This document shows, one piece after another, positions 33,197-40,257 of a DNA stretch of 64,000 bases (its first letter is position 1; every line of letters starts with the position of its first letter). Under the pieces are notes generated by a model. It did not search any database. It was not told the DNA's origin and saw only the letters and a list, made by a program, of their open reading frames with translations. Source of the DNA: a virus; the IMG/VR virus record IMGVR_UViG_3300046817_000837, positions 24,636 to 88,635 of that record; one strand, 5' to 3'. A program made the position numbers and the translations under genes.

Positions 33197-33422
33197 GACT
33201 CTCCTCCTGCTCTCGCCTGCGTGCCTGCCTGGCCTCCCGGCCCGAGGGGCAGCCCTGCCATGGCGCTGCCTCAACCTCGCAGACGGTGCGCCCGGCATCC
33301 AGGAGGGACTGCACGGCCATCTCATTCGTTATCCCGTGACCTTTGACCTCACCGGGCAGCGGACTGACGACGAACCAGGACGGCTCCTCGGGATCACTCC
33401 CGTGACTGATCTGCACTTTCAC
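33189..33422 (-). CDS. Hypothetical protein
   Basis: 77 residues, GTG 33422. KVQISHGSDPEEPSWFVVSP, ITNEMAVQSLLDAGRTVCEV, charged tail. Small soluble domain of unknown role; its start lies inside the end of the upstream XRE gene. Confidence 0.45.
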   Translation of the reverse strand: MKVQISHGSDPEEPSWFVVSPLPGEVKGHGITNEMAVQSLLDAGRTVCEVEAAPWQGCPSGREARQARRREQEESHG

Positions 33423-33789
33423 TTGCTTCCTCTCTCGTGTGCGCGGCCACGAAGGTGGCGTAGCGCAGGACGAGCCCGCGGTCCCTCTCCCCCAGCCTCG
33501 CGAAGATCCGGAGGAGCTCTTCCCGGGCATGCTCGGCCACGGCGGCCTCCTCACCGAGCAGGTAGCCGGCGCTGACCTGGTAGATGCTCGCCAGCCGGCG
33601 CAGCTCCAGCCCGGTAACCTTGCGCTTGCCGTTCTCGATGGCGGAGACGACGGACCTGACGTACCCGAGCCGGGCCGCCACCTCGTCCTGGGACAGCCTC
33701 GCGGCGGCCCGGCTACCGCGCAGCCTGGCGGCCAGTGCCCGCTCGTCCTGCCGCTGGCCGGCCGCGGCGCGCAGCTCGGGCAGGCTCAC
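33394..33789 (-). CDS. XRE-family transcriptional regulator
   Basis: 131 residues. Full helix-turn-helix at ~18-75: LAARLRGSRAAARLSQDEVA, ARLGYVRSVVSAIENGKRK, LRRLASIYQVSAGYLLG. A helical C-terminal half (AREELLRIFARLGERDRGLV) probably dimerises. A SinR/CI-like repressor layout; target operators are not known but the palindromes at 24.98, 39.18 and 42.37 kb are candidates. Confidence 0.75.
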   Translation of the reverse strand: MSLPELRAAAGQRQDERALAARLRGSRAAARLSQDEVAARLGYVRSVVSAIENGKRKVTGLELRRLASIYQVSAGYLLGEEAAVAEHAREELLRIFARLGERDRGLVLRYATFVAAHTREEASESADQSRE

Positions 33790-33968
33790 TGGGGGACCTC
33801 CGTCCCCAGGCCCTCAGCGCTGAAGCGCAGTACCCGGCCGTCATTCACGACGACGACCATGGACCCGTCATCCAGCTGGCACATGATCCCGCTGGCCTCC
33901 TCCAGGTACATGCCCTTGGTCGTCCACGCGTCACCGGTTGTCTTGTGCAGGCCGAGGTACACCCTCAC
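33786..33968 (-). CDS. Small beta-rich protein
   Basis: 60 residues, GTG start overlapping upstream stop. VYLGLHKTTGDAWTTKGMYL, MCQLDDGSMVVVVNDGRVLR. Beta-barrel-like small domain, unrecognised. Coupled to the XRE gene that follows. Confidence 0.5.
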   Translation of the reverse strand: MRVYLGLHKTTGDAWTTKGMYLEEASGIMCQLDDGSMVVVVNDGRVLRFSAEGLGTEVPQ

Positions 33969-35011
33969 TGGGTGACCTCCCCGGGCGGGACGCACGCGAG
34001 CATGCCCTTGAGGGTCGCGAAGACCCGGGCCTCGGGGTACATGAGGCCGAGCAGCTCCATGATGACGCCCAGCCAGGCGTCTGCGCGCTGGCGGGATTCC
34101 GCTATCTCCCGCTCGCGGTCCCCGGCCCCCTCGGCGGACAGCTCCGGGACCGCGGGCTCATACGGCGAGAGCTGCTGCCACGAGCCGTAGTACGGTCCCG
34201 GGACCGGGTCCGGGGTGGCGGCGACGTCGATGGTGAACGCCGGCACCAGGGCGATGATCCGGCCCTTCTGCGCGCGGAATCCCTTGGAGCCGATCACCAC
34301 CCGGCCGGTGCCCTCCATGATGCCGAACACCGGGAGCTTGTCGTGCCAGGTCTGGTCGGCCATCTTCCAGTAGCCCCAGAAGCCGCAGCCGCACGAGCCC
34401 TTGCGCACGGGGTCGTACTCGACCGGCGGCTCGTGATCCTGGAAGTTCTTGCACCGGGCCTCCACGATGCCAGGCGGCCAGGCGAACCCGGTGACGCCGG
34501 TCAGCAGCGGGGGCTCGCTGCCCGGATGCCACAGGGCCTCGGTGCAGGGCCGCTGGTCGGTGGCCATGATGGTGTGCAGCAGGGAGTCGAACGGCAGCTT
34601 CCACTGCCTCAGCCCGTGCACGCTGCCGATGGCGAGCTCGTAATCGTCGCTGCCCTTGGCCCTGGCCCCGTCGAACCCCGTGACGCCGCCGTTCCCCAGC
34701 CGGGAGCCCTGCGCGGGGAAGCCGAAGAGGCTCGCGAGCGACGCTGAGGACGCGGTCGTCCCGGAGAAGGTCCCGCTGGCCTTCCTGATCGTGATGCTCA
34801 CGCACTCCGTGCACAGGCAGTGCCCCGGCCCCGGGGTCGTGCCGCATGAGCCTGTGCACGTGCAGGCCGGGTTCTTCCGGCCGGGACAGGCAGCCTGGGT
34901 CATGCCCGTCTTTCCCTTTCTCGGCGTGCGCGTCACCCAGTGCAGGGCCGTCCCCCAGACGAGGATGAAGACCGCGAACTGGATGATGCGCATGATGGTC
35001 GTCACTGTCAC
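33965..35011 (-). CDS. Membrane-anchored protein with Cys-rich segment, unknown function
   Basis: 348 residues. N-terminal membrane helix (IIQFAVFILVWGTALHWV), then MTQAACPGRKNPACTCTGSCG with a ribosome site before this internal ATG, so a soluble short form may also be made. Middle: WHPGSEPPLLTG, AWPPGIVEARCKNFQDHEPP, GSCGCGFWGYW, IMEGTGRVVIGSKGFRAQKG. This central pattern (EA.C....H..P...C.CG.YW......V.G...G.....G.RA) occurs in other actinophage proteins of unknown role. Confidence 0.6.
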   Translation of the reverse strand: MTVTTIMRIIQFAVFILVWGTALHWVTRTPRKGKTGMTQAACPGRKNPACTCTGSCGTTPGPGHCLCTECVSITIRKASGTFSGTTASSASLASLFGFPAQGSRLGNGGVTGFDGARAKGSDDYELAIGSVHGLRQWKLPFDSLLHTIMATDQRPCTEALWHPGSEPPLLTGVTGFAWPPGIVEARCKNFQDHEPPVEYDPVRKGSCGCGFWGYWKMADQTWHDKLPVFGIMEGTGRVVIGSKGFRAQKGRIIALVPAFTIDVAATPDPVPGPYYGSWQQLSPYEPAVPELSAEGAGDREREIAESRQRADAWLGVIMELLGLMYPEARVFATLKGMLACVPPGEVTQ

Positions 35012-35142
35012 GCCGGAACTTCCTCCGGCACCCGCACTGGCTCAATGACAGGCTCTGGCGTGATCTCAGGTACCGGCTCGGTGGCCGGCATCGGCTCCAG
35101 GATGCGCCGCTTCAGTGGCTCGTCAGTCCCGATGTCTCCCAT
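35008..35142 (-). CDS. Small Pro/Glu-rich protein
   Basis: 44 residues, ATG 35142 after GGAGGAAGAGAGC. EPLKRRILEPMPATEPVPEI then TPEPVIEPVRVPEEVPA. Low-complexity but with good start site and GTGA overlap with the next gene. The LRR.(I)LEP.P.. opening recurs in small phage proteins. Confidence 0.5.
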   Translation of the reverse strand: MGDIGTDEPLKRRILEPMPATEPVPEITPEPVIEPVRVPEEVPA

Positions 35143-35205
35143 GCTCTCTTCCTCCTTTCCTGTCATCATGCCGCCCGGGGCGGCTGGCGGAGCAGCAGGA
35201 CGACG

Positions 35206-35370
35206 TCAGCCATCATTGTGAAAGAGGTACAGCACTGACGTGCACCCCATGCAGATATGGCTGAACTCGCCCGGCTTCAGGCTCGCGGCAGGCTCGGACC
35301 CGATCGCGCCGTGGCGGCGGTGCCACCACAGCCACAGGCGCTCGCTCAGCCGCCGCCAGCGCTCAGCCAT
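35206..35370 (-). CDS. Small Trp/Arg-rich protein
   Basis: 54 residues, ATG 35370 inside the end of the zinc-finger gene. AERWRRLSERLWLWWHRRHG, then FSHICMGCTSVLYLF with a CxxC. Likely membrane-associating or zinc-binding; unknown. Confidence 0.45.
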   Translation of the reverse strand: MAERWRRLSERLWLWWHRRHGAIGSEPAASLKPGEFSHICMGCTSVLYLFHNDG

Positions 35371-35518
35371 CGGCTGCCGGGTCCTCCTCGTCCGTCACTG
35401 ACGTGCGCGAGTGCGGGTCCGGGACGATGCGACCGTGCTTGAGGATGTGCCTGGCCCAGCGGTCGTGCCGCACCAGCTGGCCGCAGTCGGAGCAGATATG
35501 GCTGCGCACCCCTGTCAC
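35363..35518 (-). CDS. Small C2H2 zinc-finger protein
   Basis: 51 residues, GTG 35518 after GGAAGGGCAG. HICSDCGQLVRHDRWARHIL then KHG gives C-x2-C-x11-H-x3-H, a classical zinc-finger spacing. First gene of the 35.5-30.5 kb leftward run, just downstream of the promoter-like element at 35546-35559. May bind DNA. Confidence 0.55.
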   Translation of the reverse strand: MTGVRSHICSDCGQLVRHDRWARHILKHGRIVPDPHSRTSVTDEEDPAADG

Positions 35519-35545
35519 CTGCCCTTCCGTGCCTCGGATGTACTA

Positions 35546-35559
35546 GTCTCTTAGAGTAT
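35546..35559 (-). promoter_or_regulatory. Promoter-like element ATAC-N6-AGAC, minus orientation
   Basis: Minus strand: GTGATACTCTAAGAGACTAG. GATACT can be the -10; AGAC follows six bases after ATAC. About 28 bases ahead of the leftward GTG at 35518. The core TACTCTAAGAGACTA is an imperfect palindrome and is repeated exactly at 61511-61525. Confidence 0.5.
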
Positions 35560-35630
35560 CACATTCGCCGGGAAAGCCGCCTGGCCTGCTAGTAGCATAG
35601 ACTCCTGGAGACTCTTACACAGTCCGGGAG

Positions 35631-35822
35631 ATGCTGATGATCTGTCCCGCGTGCCGGGAGCGCAAGCACGGTGACTGCCCCGAGCTGGCTCGCCAGAAGG
35701 CCCTGAACGGCATTGCCGTCCTGGGGTCACAGTGGTGCGAGTGCCAGCACAAGGGCGCTGACCTCCAGTCGCCATCCATGCTCCAGCCGGTGTCCTCCAG
35801 CGATGATGAGGGCGGGGCGTGA
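35631..35822 (+). CDS. Small Cys-rich protein
   Basis: 63 residues, ATG 35631 after GGGAG. CPACRERKHGDCPELARQK, then WCECQHKG: the CxxC...C...WC.CQH pattern is common in small actinophage proteins and probably binds zinc. First gene of a rightward block of recombination-related genes. Confidence 0.55.
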   Translation: MLMICPACRERKHGDCPELARQKALNGIAVLGSQWCECQHKGADLQSPSMLQPVSSSDDEGGA

Positions 35823-36151
35823 GCGGCGAGCCCAGGCCGCGCCTGTCGGTGACGGTCACGCCCGGCAGCCGCCTGGAGGACCTGATGGCGCGCTACGACA
35901 TGCTGAAGGCCGAGTACGAGGAGGCCAAGGCGAGGTGGGAGGAGCTGACGGGCGCGATCAAGGCCGAGGGGACCGCCGCGAGCCCTGGCGTCACGGCGAT
36001 GACGCTGGCGGGCCCCCCGGGAATGCCGGCGCTCAGCCTCACGTACGTCGAGTCCTGGCGGCTGGACAGCAAGCGGCTCAAGGAAGAGGACCCGCGCAAG
36101 TACGTGCAGTACGCGAAGAAGAGCGCGCACTGGGAGCTGCGCGCACTATGA
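35819..36151 (+). CDS. Conserved phage protein with coiled coil
   Basis: 110 residues, GTG start. Helical part LMARYDMLKAEYEEAKARWE, ELTGAIKAEG; then LSLTYVESWRLDSKRLKEED and YVQYAKKSAHWELR. This pattern (Y..LK.EY.EAK....ELT..IK.EL...SY.E.WR.D...FK...P..Y..Y.K.S..W.L) is frequent beside Cas4/RecB-like nucleases in actinophages, suggesting a DNA metabolism role. Confidence 0.6.
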   Translation: MSGEPRPRLSVTVTPGSRLEDLMARYDMLKAEYEEAKARWEELTGAIKAEGTAASPGVTAMTLAGPPGMPALSLTYVESWRLDSKRLKEEDPRKYVQYAKKSAHWELRAL

Positions 36152-36178
36152 AGGACCTCACCGGTCAGGGACCCAGTC

Positions 36179-36478
36179 GTGGGTAACCGGGCGAAGGACG
36201 ACCTGGAGCCGTGCGGGACCCCGGCCGCGTACAAGCGCCATCAGCGGCACGGTGAGGACGTGACCCTGTGCCCGCCCTGCCGCCAGGCCGAGAGCGTGCG
36301 CTGCAAGGGGAACGGCTCCGCGCAGCGACGGCAGGAGCGCATGGGCCCCGTCTGGCGGGAGCGCTACGCGGCCGGCCGCGCCGCCGGGCTGTCCAGCCGG
36401 GACGCGCACTCGTACTCGCGCAATAGCGCCTGGAGCGACCCTCAGGAGTGGAAGGACAGCCGCGATGACGCCCGGTGA
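36179..36478 (+). CDS. Small Cys-containing protein
   Basis: 99 residues, GTG 36179. CGTPAAYKRHQRHGEDVTLC, PPCRQAESVRC give a C...C..C zinc-site pattern (CGTPAAYRRH.R.GE..C..CR.A) known from phage and host small proteins. C-terminal half is basic and polar. Confidence 0.55.
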   Translation: MGNRAKDDLEPCGTPAAYKRHQRHGEDVTLCPPCRQAESVRCKGNGSAQRRQERMGPVWRERYAAGRAAGLSSRDAHSYSRNSAWSDPQEWKDSRDDAR

Positions 36479-36800
36479 GCTGGCTGCCGTGAAGGCAGTT
36501 GACGAGTGGATCGACGCCGGCGCCTCCGCGGAGTACCAGGCGCAGCCGCTGGCCCTGCAATGGCTGCGGGTCGGCAAGCTGGCGGAAGAGGAAGGCGAGT
36601 CCATCGCGGAGCTGATCTCCGCCACCGGGGGGAATCCCCGCAAGCCGCATGACCCCGCGGCGCTGGACCGGCTGCTGAAGGAGCTGGCCGACCGGGCGTG
36701 GACTGCCATCCTGGCCATTCAGCACTGCACGAAGGACACCGCGCGCACGGACGAGGTGCTGGGCGAGGTCCTGGCCAAGATCCGGTCCCGGGTGCCGTGA
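36465..36800 (+). CDS. MazG-like nucleotide pyrophosphohydrolase
   Basis: 111 residues. WLRVGKLAEEEGESIAELIS carries the MazG ExxE-type metal motif, TGGNPRKPHD the loop, and LLKELADRAWTAILAIQH the second helix with acidic residues. MazG-type enzymes hydrolyse (d)NTPs or alarmone-like nucleotides; phage versions are linked to nucleotide pool control and to dampening host stress signalling. Confidence 0.7.
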   Translation: MTPGELAAVKAVDEWIDAGASAEYQAQPLALQWLRVGKLAEEEGESIAELISATGGNPRKPHDPAALDRLLKELADRAWTAILAIQHCTKDTARTDEVLGEVLAKIRSRVP

Positions 36801-37042
36801 CGTCGCCGCCGCCGATGCCCCCGAAGTCCAGCGACGCCTACCTGTGGTGGTCGCTGGGGTCCCTTGACGAGGCCCGGTCCCGGGATGAGTCCCTGTCCCC
36901 GCAGGCGAGGGAGCTTCGCGAGGTCCTGGAGGCACTGGCCCGCGGCCGGCACGGAAGGCAGCCCGTCCTGGCCCGGGACCTCGTTATCACGCTGGCCAAC
37001 ATGTACGCCCCCGATGCCCTGCGGCGCAGGCACCGGTCATGA
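36797..37042 (+). CDS. Hypothetical protein
   Basis: 81 residues, GTGA overlap. SSDAYLWWSLGSLDEARSRD, LREVLEALARGRHGRQPVLA, RDLVITLANMYAPDALRRRH. Probably a small helical protein; no family known to me. Sits between MazG-like and DUF397 genes. Confidence 0.5.
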   Translation: MTSPPPMPPKSSDAYLWWSLGSLDEARSRDESLSPQARELREVLEALARGRHGRQPVLARDLVITLANMYAPDALRRRHRS

Positions 37043-37062
37043 CCCTCCTGAAAGGAACGACC

Positions 37063-37353
37063 ATGCAGGTGATGATGCCTGTCGGCTGGCGCAAGTCCAG
37101 TCACAGCAACCCGAACGGAGCGTGCGTGGAAGCCGCCAGCTGGCGTAAGTCCGCCAGGTCCAACAGCCAGGGAGCGTGCGTGGAGGCGGCAGCCTACCGC
37201 AAGAGCACGCACAGCAATTCGAGTGGCCGCGGAGAGGCCGGGGGCTGCCCTGGCATCGTCGGCGTCCGGGACAGCAAGCCTGGTGCGGCCAGCCTGGTGC
37301 TGGAATTCAGCCCCGGTGCCTGGGCCGCGTTCACGACCAGGCTGAAGGGATAA
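37063..37353 (+). CDS. DUF397 protein with tripled N-terminal unit
   Basis: 96 residues, ATG 37063 chosen for GAAAGGAACGACC ahead of it (ATG 37039 is also in frame). DUF397 signature: WRKSSHSNPNGACVEAA, second copy WRKSARSNSQGACVEAA, third YRKSTHSNSSG, then GIVGVRDSKPG and LEFSPGAWAAFTTRLKG. Host DUF397 proteins normally have one such unit and act with XRE regulators in mycelial actinobacteria (WhiJ-type systems). A phage copy could titrate or redirect a host regulator. Confidence 0.8.
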   Translation: MQVMMPVGWRKSSHSNPNGACVEAASWRKSARSNSQGACVEAAAYRKSTHSNSSGRGEAGGCPGIVGVRDSKPGAASLVLEFSPGAWAAFTTRLKG

Positions 37354-37357
37354 TGCC

Positions 37358-37576
37358 ATGCTGAGCGTTGCCTGCGATGAGTGCGGCCACCTGATTACCG
37401 GCGTAGTTCACGCGCGGGGCACCATGCGCGTCCGGGACGGCGAGCTGCGCCTTGCCTCGGCTACGATGCACTACCACTGGCCGTGCCTGCTGGCCTGGGG
37501 CACCCGGACAGCGGTCCAGGAGAAGATCACGGTTCCCATGTCCGCTGCCCGCTTACCTGGCAGGAGCTGCTCATGA
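37358..37576 (+). CDS. Small zinc-ribbon-like protein
   Basis: 72 residues. ACDECGHLITGVVHARGTMR then MHYHWPCLLAW: CxxC and H..C spacing suggest a single zinc site. ATGA-coupled to the nuclease gene that follows. Confidence 0.5.
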   Translation: MLSVACDECGHLITGVVHARGTMRVRDGELRLASATMHYHWPCLLAWGTRTAVQEKITVPMSAARLPGRSCS

Positions 37577-38388
37577 CGATCACCCCCGCCGAGTTCATGT
37601 CCGCCGCCCCCCGGGGGATGGAGGGAAACTCGGAATGGAGCAGCCGTTACGCCCGGGAGCTGCGGGGGGTCATCACCCGGCAGGCAACGCTGGCGCCCCG
37701 GTCCCAGCAGGTGCACCTCGGTCCCTCCGAGATCGGGGTCGAGTGCGATAAGCAGGTAGTCGGCAAGCTGGCGGGCATCACGCCGACCAACCACGTCAAT
37801 GACCCGTGGCCATCGATCGTCGGCACGGCAGTGCACGCCTGGCTAGCTGCCGCCTTCCACGATGAGAACGTTCGTGAGCACGTCATCCGCTGGGCGGCGG
37901 AAGTCAAGGTCACTCCCCATCCGGACCACCCCGGGACTGCCGACTTGTACGACGCCTGGGAGCAGGCCGTCGTTGACCACAAGGTGCTCGGCGCAACGTC
38001 GCTGGCCAAGGTCAAGTCGCCGGCCGGGCCGTCGAGGAAGTACCGGGTCCAGCTGATCTTGTACGGTGCCGGGTTCCGTGCGCTCGGACTGCCCGTGCGG
38101 CGCGTGGTCCTGGCAGCGTATCCCCGGACGGCATCGACCCTGGACGGGATGTACGTCTGGGATCACGTGCTCACGCCCGAGGACGACGCGCTGGTAGTCA
38201 GCGTGCTGGAGCGCACGGCGACGCGAAAGCTAGTCGCGGCCGAGGTGATGGCCGGGCGGATGAGCCTGAATCAGGTTCCCATGACGCCTGACGACACAGA
38301 ATGCTATTTCTGCTTCCTGTACCGGCCGCAGAGCTCCTACGATGGCGGCCCCGGCTGCCCGGGAACGATCACGAGAGGGCGAGGCTGA
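37573..38388 (+). CDS. PD-(D/E)XK nuclease (Cas4/RecB-like)
   Basis: 271 residues. Nuclease motifs: IVGTAVHAWLAA near ~85, HPGTADLYDA (metal-binding Asp), AVVDHKVLG (D-x-K), RKYRVQLILYGAGFRALGLP (QxxxY). LGPSEIGVECDKQVVGKLAG near the N-terminus and CYFCFLYRPQSS..GGPGCPG near the C-terminus contain Cys that could hold an Fe-S cluster as in Cas4/AddB types. Likely an exonuclease in phage recombination. Its stop codon overlaps an apparent CTG start. Confidence 0.7.
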   Translation: MTITPAEFMSAAPRGMEGNSEWSSRYARELRGVITRQATLAPRSQQVHLGPSEIGVECDKQVVGKLAGITPTNHVNDPWPSIVGTAVHAWLAAAFHDENVREHVIRWAAEVKVTPHPDHPGTADLYDAWEQAVVDHKVLGATSLAKVKSPAGPSRKYRVQLILYGAGFRALGLPVRRVVLAAYPRTASTLDGMYVWDHVLTPEDDALVVSVLERTATRKLVAAEVMAGRMSLNQVPMTPDDTECYFCFLYRPQSSYDGGPGCPGTITRGRG

Positions 38389-38570
38389 CCGGGACCTGCG
38401 CGAAGATCCGCTACCGCACGCTGCTGGACGCCCGGATAGCCCTGGCCCTCATGCCGGACGTGCGCGGGAACGGTACCGGGAAGCCCGGCTTGCAGCAGCG
38501 CGCTTACCGCTGCCCCGCATGCCGCGGGTACCACCTGACCTCGCTGCCGAAGCGCGGGAAGCGCCGGTAA
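38385..38570 (+). CDS. Small Cys4 protein (apparent CTG start)
   Basis: 61 residues. TGTCAKIRYRTLLDARIALA then YRCPACRGYHLTS: a common actinophage pattern (C.K..Y.T..DA..AL...YRC..C.G.HLTS). Conserved sequence begins at the codon after the nuclease stop; the only fitting start is CTG 38385, overlapping as CTGA and preceded by GAGAGGGCGAGG. The ATG at 38301 would add an out-of-place 28-residue overlap. Confidence 0.55.
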   Translation: MTGTCAKIRYRTLLDARIALALMPDVRGNGTGKPGLQQRAYRCPACRGYHLTSLPKRGKRR

Positions 38571-38816
38571 CTTCCCGCTCCCATGCTCTCTCCCTGGTTA
38601 CTGACCGTGAATGGCCTTGCGTGGCGCTGTCCGGCCCGCTGTGGCCATGAAGTCCTTGAGGTATGTAACCGTATCACCCGGTCTGAGTTCGGCCGCTCCG
38701 CGCTGCCCCGCGGATTTTCGCAGGTCAGGCATGCCCCGGAAAACTGGCGTGCTGGCCAGCTGAATTCCCCGGCACGCGGCGGGCAGCCTCACTGCTGAGC
38801 GCCTCATCATGGGAGC

Positions 38817-39137
38817 ATGAACGACGAGACGCTCCGGCGGCTGCTCCACGAGATGGAGTACCGCCTTACCGGGAAAATAGGAGAGATCATGGCATCGCAG
38901 GATGACATCAACGCAGCGGTAGCGCAGATCCAGGCCACCATGGCCGACGTCAGCGCTCAGGTGACCCAGCTCGGCGCGGACGCGCAGGCGATCAAGGACG
39001 CCATCGCCGCTCTGCCCGCCGGCGTCGACACCACGGCGCTGAACGATGCCGTGACGCGGCTCGCGGGCACGCAGGCCGCCCTCGACACGGCAGTCAGCAC
39101 CGTGACCGCGGCCGTGCCGCCCGCGCCTGCGGCCTGA
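38817..39137 (+). CDS. Coiled-coil structural-type protein
   Basis: 106 residues. Long amphipathic helices (INAAVAQIQATMADVSAQVT, LGADAQAIKDAIAALPAG, LDTAVSTVTAAVPPAP). ATG 38889 (MASQDD) has the better ribosome site, AGGAGAGATC, so the true product may be 82 residues. The 245 bases before it hold no gene I can support. Confidence 0.5.
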   Translation: MNDETLRRLLHEMEYRLTGKIGEIMASQDDINAAVAQIQATMADVSAQVTQLGADAQAIKDAIAALPAGVDTTALNDAVTRLAGTQAALDTAVSTVTAAVPPAPAA

Positions 39138-39158
39138 TCCGGCCATTCCGGGCCTTCG

Positions 39159-39190
39159 CGTGCACGTGCACGAGCTATCATGACAGCTCG
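39159..39190. promoter_or_regulatory. Palindromes around a TATCAT -10 before a DUF397 gene
   Basis: CGTGCACGTGCACG (39159-39172) is a palindromic run; CGAGCT-ATCATGAC-AGCTCG (39171-39190) is a perfect 6-bp inverted repeat with TATCAT (39176-39181) in it. The DUF397 start follows at 39218. Looks like an operator over a promoter. Confidence 0.45.
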
Positions 39191-39217
39191 GGGAACGTCA
39201 GCGAAGGAAGTATCTTC

Positions 39218-39439
39218 ATGGATACATGGCGCAAGAGCACGTACAGCGCGACAGGCAACTGCGTAGAAGCAGGCACCTGGCGCAAGGCCAGCTACAGCGT
39301 GCACAACGGCGGCTGCGTCGGCGCCGGGACCGGGCCCGGCGTAGTCGGCGTCCGCGACACCCAGCTCGGCCAGGACAGCCCGGTCCTGGAGGTCAGCCCG
39401 GCCGCGTGGGCACGGTTCACCGGCAGCCTGAAGGGCTAG
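39218..39439 (+). CDS. DUF397 protein with doubled N-terminal unit
   Basis: 73 residues. WRKSTYSATGNCVEAG, WRKASYSVHNGGCVGAG, GVVGVRDTQLGQDSPVLEVS, WARFTGSLKG. Two copies of the W-R-K-S unit before the single VGVRD...W..F end. Own promoter/operator and terminator. Second DUF397 of the window; see 37063-37353 for the family. Confidence 0.8.
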   Translation: MDTWRKSTYSATGNCVEAGTWRKASYSVHNGGCVGAGTGPGVVGVRDTQLGQDSPVLEVSPAAWARFTGSLKG

Positions 39440-39459
39440 GCCCGCCCGGGACAAGGGGA

Positions 39460-39485
39460 CAGCCCCGGCCATGAGACCGGGGCTG
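39460..39485. terminator. Hairpin between converging genes
   Basis: CAGCCCCGG CCATGAGA CCGGGGCTG, 9-bp perfect stem, between the DUF397 gene (+) and the basic-protein gene (-). No U run. Confidence 0.55.
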
Positions 39486-39503
39486 CCTGGTCGTAGCTCT
39501 TCA

Positions 39504-39641
39504 TCAGTGCGGGGTCTTCTCGTCGCGGCGCTGCGTGCGCGCCGGGTTGTTACGGGTCCTGCGGTGCTGGGCGGCGTACTTCGCGCACTTGTCCTTGTTC
39601 CGCCCGATCTTGCGGCCCTTGCTGGTCTTGCTTGCTGCCAT
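39504..39641 (-). CDS. Very basic small protein
   Basis: 45 residues: MAASKTSKGRKIGRNKDKCA, KYAAQHRRTRNNPARTQRRD. A common small basic actinophage protein (KGRKIGRNK..C..Y). Could bind nucleic acid. Too short to be found by usual length limits. Confidence 0.6.
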   Translation of the reverse strand: MAASKTSKGRKIGRNKDKCAKYAAQHRRTRNNPARTQRRDEKTPH

Positions 39642-39724
39642 GGGGTGATCTCACCCCCTCTCATGCTCGCCTTACGGCCTGGGCATGAGATGCTGCTCGC
39701 TCCTCACGGGCGGGCTCCTTTCCG

Positions 39725-39907
39725 TTAGCGCCGGGGCAGCAGGACGCGCTGCGCCACGGCGTCAGGGTAGCTGCGCCGGATGCGCGGCTTACCGCGCTCG
39801 GCCTGGCTCCACGTTACCGAGACATTCCCGTCGCGCACGAGGCTGACGGTCCCGGTGGTCTCCTTGCTGAACAGCAGGCTCACCTGCTGCCCCGCCTTGA
39901 GCGTCAT
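39725..39907 (-). CDS. Small beta-rich protein
   Basis: 60 residues from ATG 39907. LKAGQQVSLLFSKETTGTVS, VRDGNVSVTWSQAERGKPRI, RRSYPDAVAQRVLL. An SH3-like small beta domain is possible. ATGA-coupled. Confidence 0.5.
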   Translation of the reverse strand: MTLKAGQQVSLLFSKETTGTVSLVRDGNVSVTWSQAERGKPRIRRSYPDAVAQRVLLPRR

Positions 39908-40095
39908 GATGTTCCTTCCCGGTCTTCGCGGGCGTCGGCGTGCCCGTGGTCGTAACCCCGGTAATAGGCATCTTCCAGGCTCGTGCGCAGCAGCAGCTTC
40001 TTCCACGGTGACCACGGCCGCAGTCCTTTCGCCACGTGGTCCAGCCATTCCCGGACAGCACTGCCCCGGTCTGCGTGGCCGCCTTCGTCCTTCAC
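39904..40095 (-). CDS. Small basic/acidic helical protein
   Basis: 63 residues, GTG start. VREWLDHVAKGLRPWSPWKK, LEDAYYRGYDHGHADARED. The YYRGYDHGH segment is typical of small actinophage proteins of unknown role. Confidence 0.5.
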   Translation of the reverse strand: MKDEGGHADRGSAVREWLDHVAKGLRPWSPWKKLLLRTSLEDAYYRGYDHGHADAREDREGTS

Positions 40096-40104
40096 CGCGG
40101 TCTC

Positions 40105-40257
40105 CTACTTCGTGTTGCTGCCCGGCCGGTGCATGCGCATCTGGCCGCCGCCCTCCTGCTTACCGGGATTGGCCCTGGTGTCCGGGCCGTGCTCGTCAAA
40201 CTTCGCCTGGCGCCGCTGGAGCCTCTTCAGCTGCTTGCGGCGCTTGATCCCGCCCAG
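40105..40257 (-). CDS. Very basic small protein (apparent CTG start)
   Basis: 50 residues. GGIKRRKQLKRLQRRQAKFD, EHGPDTRANPGKQEGGGQMR, MHRPGSNTK. The frame has no ATG/GTG/TTG at its front; GGGAGGAGG lies eight bases before CTG 40257, an ideal ribosome site. The front overlaps the end of the gene at 40196-40720 in another frame. Confidence 0.45.
   Translation of the reverse strand: MGGIKRRKQLKRLQRRQAKFDEHGPDTRANPGKQEGGGQMRMHRPGSNTK

Noticed and set aside
38583-38798. A 71-codon plus-strand frame between the Cys4 gene and the coiled-coil gene
   Set aside because: Weak start site, no recognisable pattern, not coupled to its neighbours; a possible but unsupported gene.
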